Positions 6,811 to 11,263 of a DNA stretch of 13,948 nt are shown here, piece by piece (position 1 is the first letter of the stretch; the number at the start of each line of letters is the position of its first letter). The notes beneath the pieces are model-generated. The model was given only the letters and a program-made list of their open reading frames with translations. It did no database searches and was not told the DNA's origin. This stretch comes from Candidatus Moraniibacteriota bacterium (lineage in GTDB: Bacteria > Patescibacteriota > Minisyncoccia > Moranbacterales > UBA1568), in assembly GCA_030690925.1 (NCBI GenBank), contig JAUYFO010000075.1:1-13948 (forward strand), in the 5' to 3' direction. A program made the translations under genes and the position numbers.

Positions 6811-8106
6811 ATGACCCTCACTCACTCTCCCATTTTTCCTGGTCGTTTTCTGAGTCGGAGTTCTTGGCTCCTCGTTTTTGTCATGGCGCTATGGCACGTC
6901 CCGAATGCCCACGCCCAGATTCTTCCCGTCACGCTCCAAGTCACTGCTGGCGACTATAGCGAAACACTGACCGCTGCCGACCTTGCTTCCTGGTTTTATC
7001 TGGAAACACAGCTCGGGATCGAAACAGCGAAACGATCAGAAGTAGAAAACACTAATTATTGTCCTACCGACCCCCTCTACTGTGACCTCTCTCTTTCCCG
7101 TGCCACCAGGCTCTATCTCTCTGTTCACCTTGAAAGTACCGTTAATCACCAGAGTGTCGAAAACTTCGTCACCACGCTCGCGACGCGCGTCAATCAGGAG
7201 CCACAAGACGCTAGCTTTGATGTCGATGGAAGCGGTCAGATCATCATCGGACGTCAAGAAAAGCTCGGCCGGAAACTTAAGGAAAATGAGAGTACCGCCC
7301 TCATGCTCCGTGCCCTTCAGGGAGAAAGTCCCGATGCCACCCGACTCACGCTCACTACTGAAGTCACCGCCCCCAAGATCGTCGGGGCCGATCGAGAAAA
7401 ACTCGGTCTCAAAGAACTGGTAGGCGAAGGCCGCACTAATTTCCAGGGCTCTCCCCATAACCGCCTCTTCAACATCAAACGTGCCCTCGAACAGTTTCAA
7501 AATATCTTGATTGCTCCTGGTGAAGAATTTTCGTTTGTCGAGTACTTAGGAGCAGTCGATAGTGAACATGGCTATCTCCCGGAACTGGTCATCAAATACA
7601 ACAAGACCGAACCAGAATTCGGTGGTGGCATCTGCCAGGTATCAAGTACTGTCTTCCGCGCTGCCATCTATAGCGGACTGAAAATCACCGAACGCCGCCA
7701 ACATGCCTACGCCGTTCAATACTACAAACCCTACGGCATGGATGCCACCATCTATATTCCCAAGCCCGACCTCAAATTCACCAACAACACCCCAAGCTAT
7801 ATTCTTATGCAATCCACAATCGATGGTGACAACTTAACTTTCCGTTTCTTTGGTACCAAGGACGGCCGCACGGTCACCATTGACGGCCCCCACATCTTGG
7901 AACGTGGTAGCGACGGCAGCATGAAAACGGTCTTCACTCAAGAAGTTACCGATAGCACCGGCCAAAACTTCATCCGTGATAGTTTCTGGAGTAACTACAA
8001 ATCCCCCAGCCTCTTCCCACACCCCGGGCAGGAACCTGTCTACACGAGTAAGCCCAAAGACTGGTCGGAGCGGCAGTGGAAAGAGTACAGGGCCATCAGT
8101 CCTTGA
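6811..8106 (+). CDS. Secreted VanW-family protein with peptidoglycan-binding-like domain
   Basis: The 431-residue product begins with a Sec signal peptide (basic start, hydrophobic 18-28, AHA at 33-35 with likely cleavage after A35). Residues about 40-190 match the general layout of the PG_binding_4-type domains that precede VanW domains. Residues about 205-335 form the VanW domain. It begins near RTNFQGSPHNRLFNI and contains the hallmark GGGICQVSST (G271 onward), then LKITERRQHAYAVQYY and GMDATIY. The C-terminal 90 residues are predicted beta-rich. The biochemical role of VanW is not known; it is named after the vancomycin-resistance vanB cluster, but most relatives are ordinary envelope proteins of Gram-positive-like and CPR bacteria. 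The stop TGA overlaps the -35 of the next promoter. Confidence 0.9.
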   Translation: MTLTHSPIFPGRFLSRSSWLLVFVMALWHVPNAHAQILPVTLQVTAGDYSETLTAADLASWFYLETQLGIETAKRSEVENTNYCPTDPLYCDLSLSRATRLYLSVHLESTVNHQSVENFVTTLATRVNQEPQDASFDVDGSGQIIIGRQEKLGRKLKENESTALMLRALQGESPDATRLTLTTEVTAPKIVGADREKLGLKELVGEGRTNFQGSPHNRLFNIKRALEQFQNILIAPGEEFSFVEYLGAVDSEHGYLPELVIKYNKTEPEFGGGICQVSSTVFRAAIYSGLKITERRQHAYAVQYYKPYGMDATIYIPKPDLKFTNNTPSYILMQSTIDGDNLTFRFFGTKDGRTVTIDGPHILERGSDGSMKTVFTQEVTDSTGQNFIRDSFWSNYKSPSLFPHPGQEPVYTSKPKDWSERQWKEYRAISP

Positions 8107-8131
8107 CAGGTTTCTGTTTTTGGTGTATAAT
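8103..8131 (+). promoter_or_regulatory. Perfect consensus promoter overlapping the VanW stop codon
   Basis: TTGACA (8103-8108), exactly 17 bp, TATAAT (8126-8131): no mismatch to the sigma-70 consensus. The TTGACA includes the VanW TGA. Predicted start is near 8138. Reading rightward there is no convincing gene; instead the transcript would be antisense to the tRNA-His fragments and tRNA-His, and possibly to tRNA-Arg and tRNA-Lys. Confidence 0.75.
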
Positions 8132-8166
8132 AGTACTCCGTACCGAAAATTTGACATAGACCCACG

Positions 8167-8185
8167 GGGGTGGCCAGAGGGAATC
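8167..8185 (-). pseudogene. Decayed 3' end of a second tRNA-His
   Basis: 17 of 19 bases match the 3' acceptor/T-arm region of the intact tRNA-His (8249-8267). On the minus strand it reads GATTCCCTC-TGGCCAC-C, that is a T-stem 3' strand, acceptor 3' strand and discriminator. TGGCCAC is perfectly complementary to the acceptor 5' strand GTGGCCA of the other fragment (8345-8391), not to that of the intact gene. Confidence 0.7.
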
Positions 8186-8189
8186 CCAG

Positions 8190-8224
8190 CCCGCAGAAGC
8201 TACGCTTCAGGCGTTGCTAGCGGG
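8190..8224 (-). repeat. Nested hairpin between the tRNA-His gene and its 3' fragment
   Basis: CCCGC (8190-8194) pairs with GCGGG (8220-8224). Inside, GAAGC (8196-8200) pairs with GCTTC (8204-8208) over loop TAC. It occupies the position that the AAGCCAA hairpin has in the Glu and Arg units, but the sequence differs. Confidence 0.55.
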
Positions 8225-8250
8225 AAACCCAAGAACGAAGCATTCACAGG

Positions 8251-8321
8251 GGTGACTAGAGGGAATCGAACCCTCGTTCACGGTACCACAAACCGTTGTC
8301 TTACCATTAGACGATAGCCAC
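8251..8321 (-). tRNA. tRNA-His (anticodon GUG)
   Basis: Minus strand: acceptor GTGGCTA/TAGTCAC with one G-T, D-stem GTCT/AGAC, anticodon stem ACGGT/ACCGT with loop TTGTGGT (anticodon GTG), T-arm GAGGG-TTCGATT-CCCTC, discriminator C as expected for tRNA-His. A G precedes position 1 (complement of 8322), so the identity base G-1 is encoded. CCA is not encoded. Its flanks extend the acceptor stem: 5' CAGAGGG against 3' CCCTGTG, with one mismatch, then AACGAAG against CTTCGTT. Third gene of the Lys-Arg-His transcript. Confidence 0.95.
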
Positions 8322-8344
8322 CCCTCTGCTTACTTCGTTTTTAT

Positions 8345-8391
8345 CGTACCACAAACCATTGTCCTGCCATTGAACGATGGCCACCCCTCTG
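8345..8391 (-). pseudogene. 5' part of a second tRNA-His, upstream of the intact gene
   Basis: Minus strand reads acceptor GTGGCCA, D-arm GTTC-AATGGC-AGGAC, then an anticodon arm with the His anticodon loop TTGTGGT. The anticodon stem ATGGT/ACGAT has one mismatch. The T-arm is missing; after a degenerate AACGAAG the intact tRNA-His begins. About 6-7 differences and one gap separate it from the intact gene's 48-nt 5' segment. It pairs only with the 3' fragment at 8167-8185. Confidence 0.75.
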
Positions 8392-8409
8392 AATCCTTTC
8401 CCTCTCTAG

Positions 8410-8481
8410 TGCCCTCGGTTGGAATCGAACCAACATCAACGGCTTAGAAGTCCGCGGCTCTATCCATTGAGCTACAAGGGC
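8410..8481 (-). tRNA. tRNA-Arg (anticodon UCU)
   Basis: Minus strand: acceptor GCCCTTG/CGAGGGC (one T-G), D-stem GCTC/GAGC, anticodon loop CTTCTAA (anticodon TCT) on stem GCGGA/GCCGT, with an A-G mismatch next to the loop, T-arm GTTGG-TTCGATT-CCAAC, discriminator A. CCA is not encoded. It lies 5 bp downstream of tRNA-Lys. Confidence 0.93.
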
Positions 8482-8486
8482 ATGTG

Positions 8487-8559
8487 TGGGTGTAGCAGGA
8501 TTCGAACCTGCGACCGTTGGCTTAAGAGGCCACTGCTCTACCAACTGAGCTATACACCC
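8487..8559 (-). tRNA. tRNA-Lys (anticodon CUU)
   Basis: Minus strand: acceptor GGGTGTA/TACACCC, D-stem GCTC/GAGC, anticodon loop CTCTTAA (anticodon CTT) on stem TGGC/GCCA, T-arm GCAGG-TTCGAAT-CCTGC, discriminator A. CCA is not encoded. First gene of the cluster. An isoacceptor with UUU must exist elsewhere. Confidence 0.95.
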
Positions 8560-8607
8560 GAAAATATCGATTCAAAACAAAAAACGCCACAAGGGGAACG
8601 TGTGCGG

Positions 8608-8636
8608 ATTGTAACAAAAAGAGTCCCTTAAGTCAA
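8608..8636 (-). promoter_or_regulatory. Promoter of the Lys-Arg-His tRNA cluster
   Basis: Minus strand: TTGACT (8636-8631), 17 bp, TACAAT (8613-8608). One mismatch in each hexamer. Expected start near 8601, about 40 nt before tRNA-Lys. Confidence 0.8.
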
Positions 8637-8706
8637 CAATACAACCTCCAATGATTCTCCACGATTGGATGGCGGATTTGTATACTGGCGAACAAGTTCC
8701 ATGTGG

Positions 8707-8715
8707 TGGTATAAT
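8707..8715 (+). promoter_or_regulatory. Extended -10 promoter for the DoxX-like gene
   Basis: TGG-TATAAT (8707-8715), a perfect -10 with the TGn extension; no good -35 at 16-18 bp. Expected start near 8722 gives a leader of about 20 nt with no Shine-Dalgarno sequence. The same TGGTATAAT string appears before the FN3 gene at 12674-12682. Confidence 0.65.
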
Positions 8716-8741
8716 TTCAACAAGAACAACCAAAAAATACC

Positions 8742-9167
8742 ATGGGCGCAACAAAAAGAAACACCCCCCCCACGAATGACCTGCCTCGTATTTTTTTGGC
8801 TCTTGTGTTTGTCTTTGCTGACCCTTCGATGCTCATCAACTTTGGTGAGACGTCGGCCTATGTGACCTCCGTACTGGCTCCATGGGGATTGGCTGCTACC
8901 GCTCCCCTGGGTACCGCCATCACCTTTGGACTCAAAATTATTGGCGGACTGATGTTGCTGTTCAACTTCCATACCAAGACAGCGGCATGGATGCTCATCG
9001 CCTTTTCCGTGACCGCTACCGTGATCTACAACCTCAACTGGTTTGGGCCCCAGGGTGAAATACACATAGCCATCTTCCTCAAAAACTTGGCTATTGTCGG
9101 TGGACTACTCTTCTTCACCCGTTCCTATCCTTCCTACAACGAGAACAAACTCCCTCCCAAAAAATAA
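8742..9167 (+). CDS. DoxX-like integral membrane protein
   Basis: The 141-residue product has about four predicted membrane helices: roughly residues 16-34, 55-74, 80-96 and 108-124. The last helix, starting HIAIFLKNLAIVGGLL, matches the characteristic end of DoxX/SURF4-type proteins, and the FADPSMLINFGET region sits where the family has a loop after helix 1. DoxX relatives are linked to quinone/thiosulfate metabolism in archaea and to oxidative-stress membrane complexes in mycobacteria; the role here cannot be inferred. The start at 8742 follows an extended -10 by 26 nt, without a Shine-Dalgarno sequence. It is convergent with the next gene, 29 bp between stops, with no clear terminator. 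Confidence 0.6.
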   Translation: MGATKRNTPPTNDLPRIFLALVFVFADPSMLINFGETSAYVTSVLAPWGLAATAPLGTAITFGLKIIGGLMLLFNFHTKTAAWMLIAFSVTATVIYNLNWFGPQGEIHIAIFLKNLAIVGGLLFFTRSYPSYNENKLPPKK

Positions 9168-9196
9168 CTTCTCAAATGCTTTCATGGCCACTACTA

Positions 9197-9649
9197 CTAG
9201 AGCTGAGATTTCATTTCCGGCAAAGCTTCATTGAAAGCCTTGGTGGTGAGTGAAGATCCTCCTATCTTATCGATAGCCTCCAGGTCACGTAACTTCTTTC
9301 CCTTCAGGGCCTGTGGCAATTCACTGGCAAAAGCCTGCTGCCGCATCCTGGAGGTCGGATTAGTCGCCAAAACATCGACAACGACATCCGTAATCGCGCC
9401 CTCCTCATCAACCGTGAGAGTGAAGCCGACTTCATCGCCACCTGCCGGGTTATCGTACCTGGTTTTGGTGCTGATTTTCCTTGCTCCAACTTTCATGGCT
9501 AACGGAACCACGGACTCTTCCAGGACAGCTTCTCGGGTCGCCACGGGGGCCACATCATCAGCCGATCGAGACACTGCCTGCCACAACACCACCACACTAG
9601 CCAAAGCCAGCACACTAATAACTACTATTTTTTTGCTCACTACAGCCAT
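9197..9649 (-). CDS. Membrane-anchored FMN-binding-domain-like protein
   Basis: The 150-residue product has one N-terminal hydrophobic helix (residues 7-24), then a Ser/Ala/Asp-rich link and a single domain from about 50. The C-terminal DKIGGSSLTTKAF (D127-F139) resembles the D-x-x-S/T-G-A-T/S-x-T signature at which ApbE attaches FMN in RnfG/NqrC-type FMN-binding domains, with S133 in the acceptor position. The G131-S132 replaces the usual G-A, so flavinylation is unproven. The preceding GFTLTVDEEGAITDVVVDV hairpin also suits that fold. The domain would lie outside the cytoplasmic membrane. Its own promoter is at 9695-9723. No Shine-Dalgarno sequence precedes the ATG. No electron-transfer partner is in the window. 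Confidence 0.5.
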   Translation of the reverse strand: MAVVSKKIVVISVLALASVVVLWQAVSRSADDVAPVATREAVLEESVVPLAMKVGARKISTKTRYDNPAGGDEVGFTLTVDEEGAITDVVVDVLATNPTSRMRQQAFASELPQALKGKKLRDLEAIDKIGGSSLTTKAFNEALPEMKSQL

Positions 9650-9694
9650 AAAACATAATCAAAAAAATATCTAAAAGGAGACCTCTGTACAACA

Positions 9695-9723
9695 AGTATA
9701 CCACACTTCTCAATATTTTGCAA
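9695..9723 (-). promoter_or_regulatory. Promoter for the FMN-binding-like gene
   Basis: Minus strand: TTGCAA (9723-9718), 17 bp, TATACT (9700-9695). Expected start near 9688, leader about 39 nt. It is back to back with the tRNA-Arg promoter at 9735. Confidence 0.7.
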
Positions 9724-9734
9724 GGGTCGTGACT

Positions 9735-9763
9735 TTGACTGAAAATAGGATATGGGCTATAAC
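9735..9763 (+). promoter_or_regulatory. Promoter for tRNA-Arg(UCG)
   Basis: TTGACT (9735-9740), 17 bp, TATAAC (9758-9763). Expected start near 9770, about 50 nt before the tRNA. Confidence 0.75.
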
Positions 9764-9818
9764 TGGGAGGTGCCTGGCCTTTGTCTCGCCAGCAGCGGAT
9801 CAGTGAATAGCAATATAT

Positions 9819-9891
9819 GCGCTCGTAGCTCAGTGGATAGAGCATCTGGCTTCGAACCAGAGGGCCGGGGGTTCGATCCCCTCCGAGCGCA
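9819..9891 (+). tRNA. tRNA-Arg (anticodon UCG)
   Basis: Acceptor GCGCTCG/CGAGCGC, D-stem GCTC/GAGC, anticodon stem TCTGG/CCAGA with loop CTTCGAA (anticodon TCG), T-arm GGGGG-TTCGATC-CCCTC (one G-T), discriminator A. CCA is not encoded. The last part of the gene recurs at 10045-10062. Confidence 0.96.
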
Positions 9892-10062
9892 CAAATGAGT
9901 GAAGTGAATTTGAGCCTCGGAGTAAGCCAACTGCTTGGCTTACGTAGGGGTGAGAAAAGCGGAGTGATGTTTTGCGAGCACGCGAAACCACGAGCTAGGG
10001 TCGCGGAAATCCGGTCGCGACGGCGAACGGATTATCCGTGACCAATCCCCTCCGAGCGCACA
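9876..10062 (+). repeat. tRNA-Arg downstream repeat unit with a second copy of the tRNA 3' end
   Basis: The 18 nt at 9876-9893 (end of tRNA-Arg plus two bases) recur exactly at 10045-10062, offset 169 bp. Between them are the AAGCCAA-CTGC-TTGGCTT hairpin (9922-9943) and several short GTCGCG/CGCGA repeats (about 10008-10022). The distal copy is followed by A-run and a strong terminator. The plan is the same as behind tRNA-Glu. The interior shows no convincing open frame. Confidence 0.82.
9922..9943 (+). repeat. 9-bp hairpin sharing the 18-nt core with the tRNA-Glu unit
   Basis: GTAAGCCAA (9922-9930), loop CTGC, TTGGCTTAC (9935-9943): perfect stem. Positions 9924-9941 are identical to the minus strand of 1302-1319. 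The bases that extend the stem on each side differ between the two copies yet remain complementary. Confidence 0.85.
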
Positions 10063-10074
10063 CCAAAAAAAATA

Positions 10075-10114
10075 GGTCTCCGCGAACGTTTCGCGAGAGA
10101 CCCTTTGCTTTTTT
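10075..10114 (+). terminator. Terminator after the tRNA-Arg unit
   Basis: GGTCTC-CGCG (10075-10084) pairs with CGCG-A-GAGACC (10092-10102), one bulged base, 7-nt loop, then CTTTGCTTTTTT. It lies after the second tRNA-end copy, so the whole repeat unit should be in the tRNA-Arg primary transcript. Confidence 0.85.
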
Positions 10115-10260
10115 CAGTGATTATGCGGGTGGCGCCACCCCGCCACAATCTCGTACATCTGCTGACCCAGAATATATACGATGAGTATCGGCACGCCAAC
10201 ATCTATATAACGCAGCACATCCGACTGACTAAACCAGCGAACGACCTTTCGAGGAAAGTT
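10114..10260 (-). CDS. Possible small membrane peptide or gene remnant (uncertain)
   Basis: A minus-strand frame is open from a TGA at 10261-10263 to a TGA at 10114-10116, 48 codons. It has no ATG near its beginning; GTG at 10216-10218 would give a 34-residue product. The peptide has a basic N-terminal part (RKVVRWFSQSD), one hydrophobic segment (YIDVGVPILIVYILGQQ) and a short polar tail, as a single-pass membrane peptide or the 3' end of a lost gene would. No family is recognised. It overlaps no other gene; its stop touches the tRNA-Arg terminator. A TTGACA at 10296-10301 on this strand has no good -10. Nothing else is seen between 10264 and 10340. Confidence 0.25.
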   Translation of the reverse strand, partial: NFPRKVVRWFSQSDVLRYIDVGVPILIVYILGQQMYEIVAGWRHPHNH

Positions 10261-10340
10261 TCAGTTGCCCTGATAGTGAGCTATTTTTCTTGTTCTGTCA
10301 ATCACCGTTATCCGTAAGCGATGTGATCGGCTCAACACAA

Positions 10341-10365
10341 CAAAAAACCACTCTTAGCAGTGATT
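10341..10365 (-). terminator. Weak terminator after the M23 peptidase gene
   Basis: Minus strand: CACT-GCTAAG-AGTG hairpin (4 bp, extendable by a T-G pair) followed by GTTTTTTG. The stem is short, but the T-run and the position 17 nt after the peptidase stop fit. Confidence 0.4.
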
Positions 10366-10381
10366 CTTTACAACACAATCG

Positions 10382-10915
10382 TTATTTGGATTTCCGCTGG
10401 TATTCGGTAATGAACTCGCTCGGCACCCGCCACCACTCTGGCCTGGTCCGTACTTCCCCTTCTTTCCAATACCCCGGTAATACTTCATCACTCCACGGTC
10501 CGACATAGACAGCGAAGTGTAGGTGAGCTTCCCAAAAGCCATTCTCCAGCGTGAAAGCCTCGCCGATGAATCCCAGTGGCTCACCGCATTCCACCGTTTC
10601 CCCGATGCGCTTGAAACTGGTCCCGAGGTGAGCGTACAGGGAATGGAAAATTTCTTTGGTACGGGGTCGCCGATGGGCAATGATGACAATATGACCCCAG
10701 TTGCCTTTGTCAGCTGTCCCAGGATGAAGCGCCGCATAGACCACTTTACCCCGCCCGATAGCCCGCACATCGGTTCCGGCTGGCACGACACAGTCTTCGC
10801 CCAAATGAACACCCCAAAAGACTCCATCGTGAGCGGCACGCTTACCAAAAGGGGCGCCGTTCACCAGATAGGAATCCAGAGGGAAGACAAGTTTCGGAGC
10901 GGGCGGCAGTGTCAT
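10382..10915 (-). CDS. M23-family (LytM-like) metallopeptidase domain protein
   Basis: M23 peptidases are zinc enzymes that cut peptide cross-links of peptidoglycan. The 177-residue product has the full set of motifs: H37-x3-D41 in GVHLGED, the catalytic-region LYAHLG (H96), and HLHF (H131, H133); zinc ligands are expected to be H37, D41 and H133. Large insertions relative to minimal LytM (for example HPGTADKGNWGH) are common in the family. No signal peptide or membrane helix is present, which is odd for an envelope enzyme. The ATG at 10915 is 12 nt after the stop of the three-helix membrane protein and in the same frame, with only four sense codons between. No Shine-Dalgarno sequence is evident, suggesting translational coupling. 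A cytoplasmic or non-classical export role cannot be excluded. Confidence 0.88.
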   Translation of the reverse strand: MTLPPAPKLVFPLDSYLVNGAPFGKRAAHDGVFWGVHLGEDCVVPAGTDVRAIGRGKVVYAALHPGTADKGNWGHIVIIAHRRPRTKEIFHSLYAHLGTSFKRIGETVECGEPLGFIGEAFTLENGFWEAHLHFAVYVGPWSDEVLPGYWKEGEVRTRPEWWRVPSEFITEYQRKSK

Positions 10916-10927
10916 AAACCAATGTGA

Positions 10928-11236
10928 TTAGTCCTTTTTTTCGTGATCAAGTTTACGCACAATATCGCGCATAAACAGTACACTCATCAAAAAAGTAACG
11001 GCTCCGACAAGTCGCAAGCCCTTGCCGAGCAAAATAGCAGTTGATCCCTGGCCCGCATAGTACAAACCGACAATATCGGCCAGCATCACACTCATCGCAG
11101 CCACCACGAAAAACTTATATGACCAGTCGAGCTCCTTCTCGACTCGCCATACGATGCCAACGGAAAACAGCAGCACCAACAAGAACAGGGTAATAGTCAA
11201 AGCATCAACACCAAAAAATAGTATATCCATGTTCAT
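10928..11236 (-). CDS. Small three-helix membrane protein, unknown function
   Basis: Starting at the ATG at 11236 the product is 102 residues with three predicted helices (about 9-29, 42-60 and 73-90) and a charged C-terminal tail (RKLDHEKKD). An earlier in-frame GTG at 11245 is rejected because it lies inside the Shine-Dalgarno sequence. Positive residues after helix 1 and at the C-terminus predict N-out/C-in topology. I do not recognise a family. It stands between the FN3/Ig surface protein (27 nt upstream) and the M23 peptidase (12 nt downstream), so it is probably part of one operon and one envelope process. It is the only gene in the window with a strong ribosome binding site. Confidence 0.75.
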   Translation of the reverse strand: MNMDILFFGVDALTITLFLLVLLFSVGIVWRVEKELDWSYKFFVVAAMSVMLADIVGLYYAGQGSTAILLGKGLRLVGAVTFLMSVLFMRDIVRKLDHEKKD

Positions 11237-11242
11237 AGGTGA

Positions 11243-11252
11243 CACCTCCTTT
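11243..11252 (-). promoter_or_regulatory. Strong Shine-Dalgarno sequence that decides the start at 11236
   Basis: Minus strand AAAGGAGGTG, matching the 16S 3' end almost fully. GGAGG (11249-11245) stands 8 nt before the ATG at 11236. All other starts in the window lack such a sequence. Confidence 0.9.
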
Positions 11253-11263
11253 CTATTAAACAG

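Noticed and set aside
2887..8106. UGA recoding (as in Gracilibacteria/Absconditabacteria)
   Set aside because: tsaD and the VanW gene end at TGA exactly where the families end, and no in-frame TGA is needed within any gene.
8151..8179. Second TTGACA at 8151 as a promoter
   Set aside because: No -10-like hexamer lies 15-19 bp downstream; the perfect pair at 8103-8131 accounts for initiation here.
8419..8631. Open frame across the tRNA-Arg and tRNA-Lys genes
   Set aside because: It is antisense to two clear tRNAs, and its start and composition are explained by them.
1223..10114. CRISPR array or integrative island with att sites at tRNA ends
   Set aside because: No regularly spaced direct repeats with spacers and no cas, integrase or transposase gene are present; the tRNA-end duplicates enclose only about 150 bp of non-coding DNA each.
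11237..11245. GTG at 11245 as start of the three-helix membrane protein
   Set aside because: The GTG is part of the Shine-Dalgarno sequence; ATG at 11236 is 8 nt after GGAGG.
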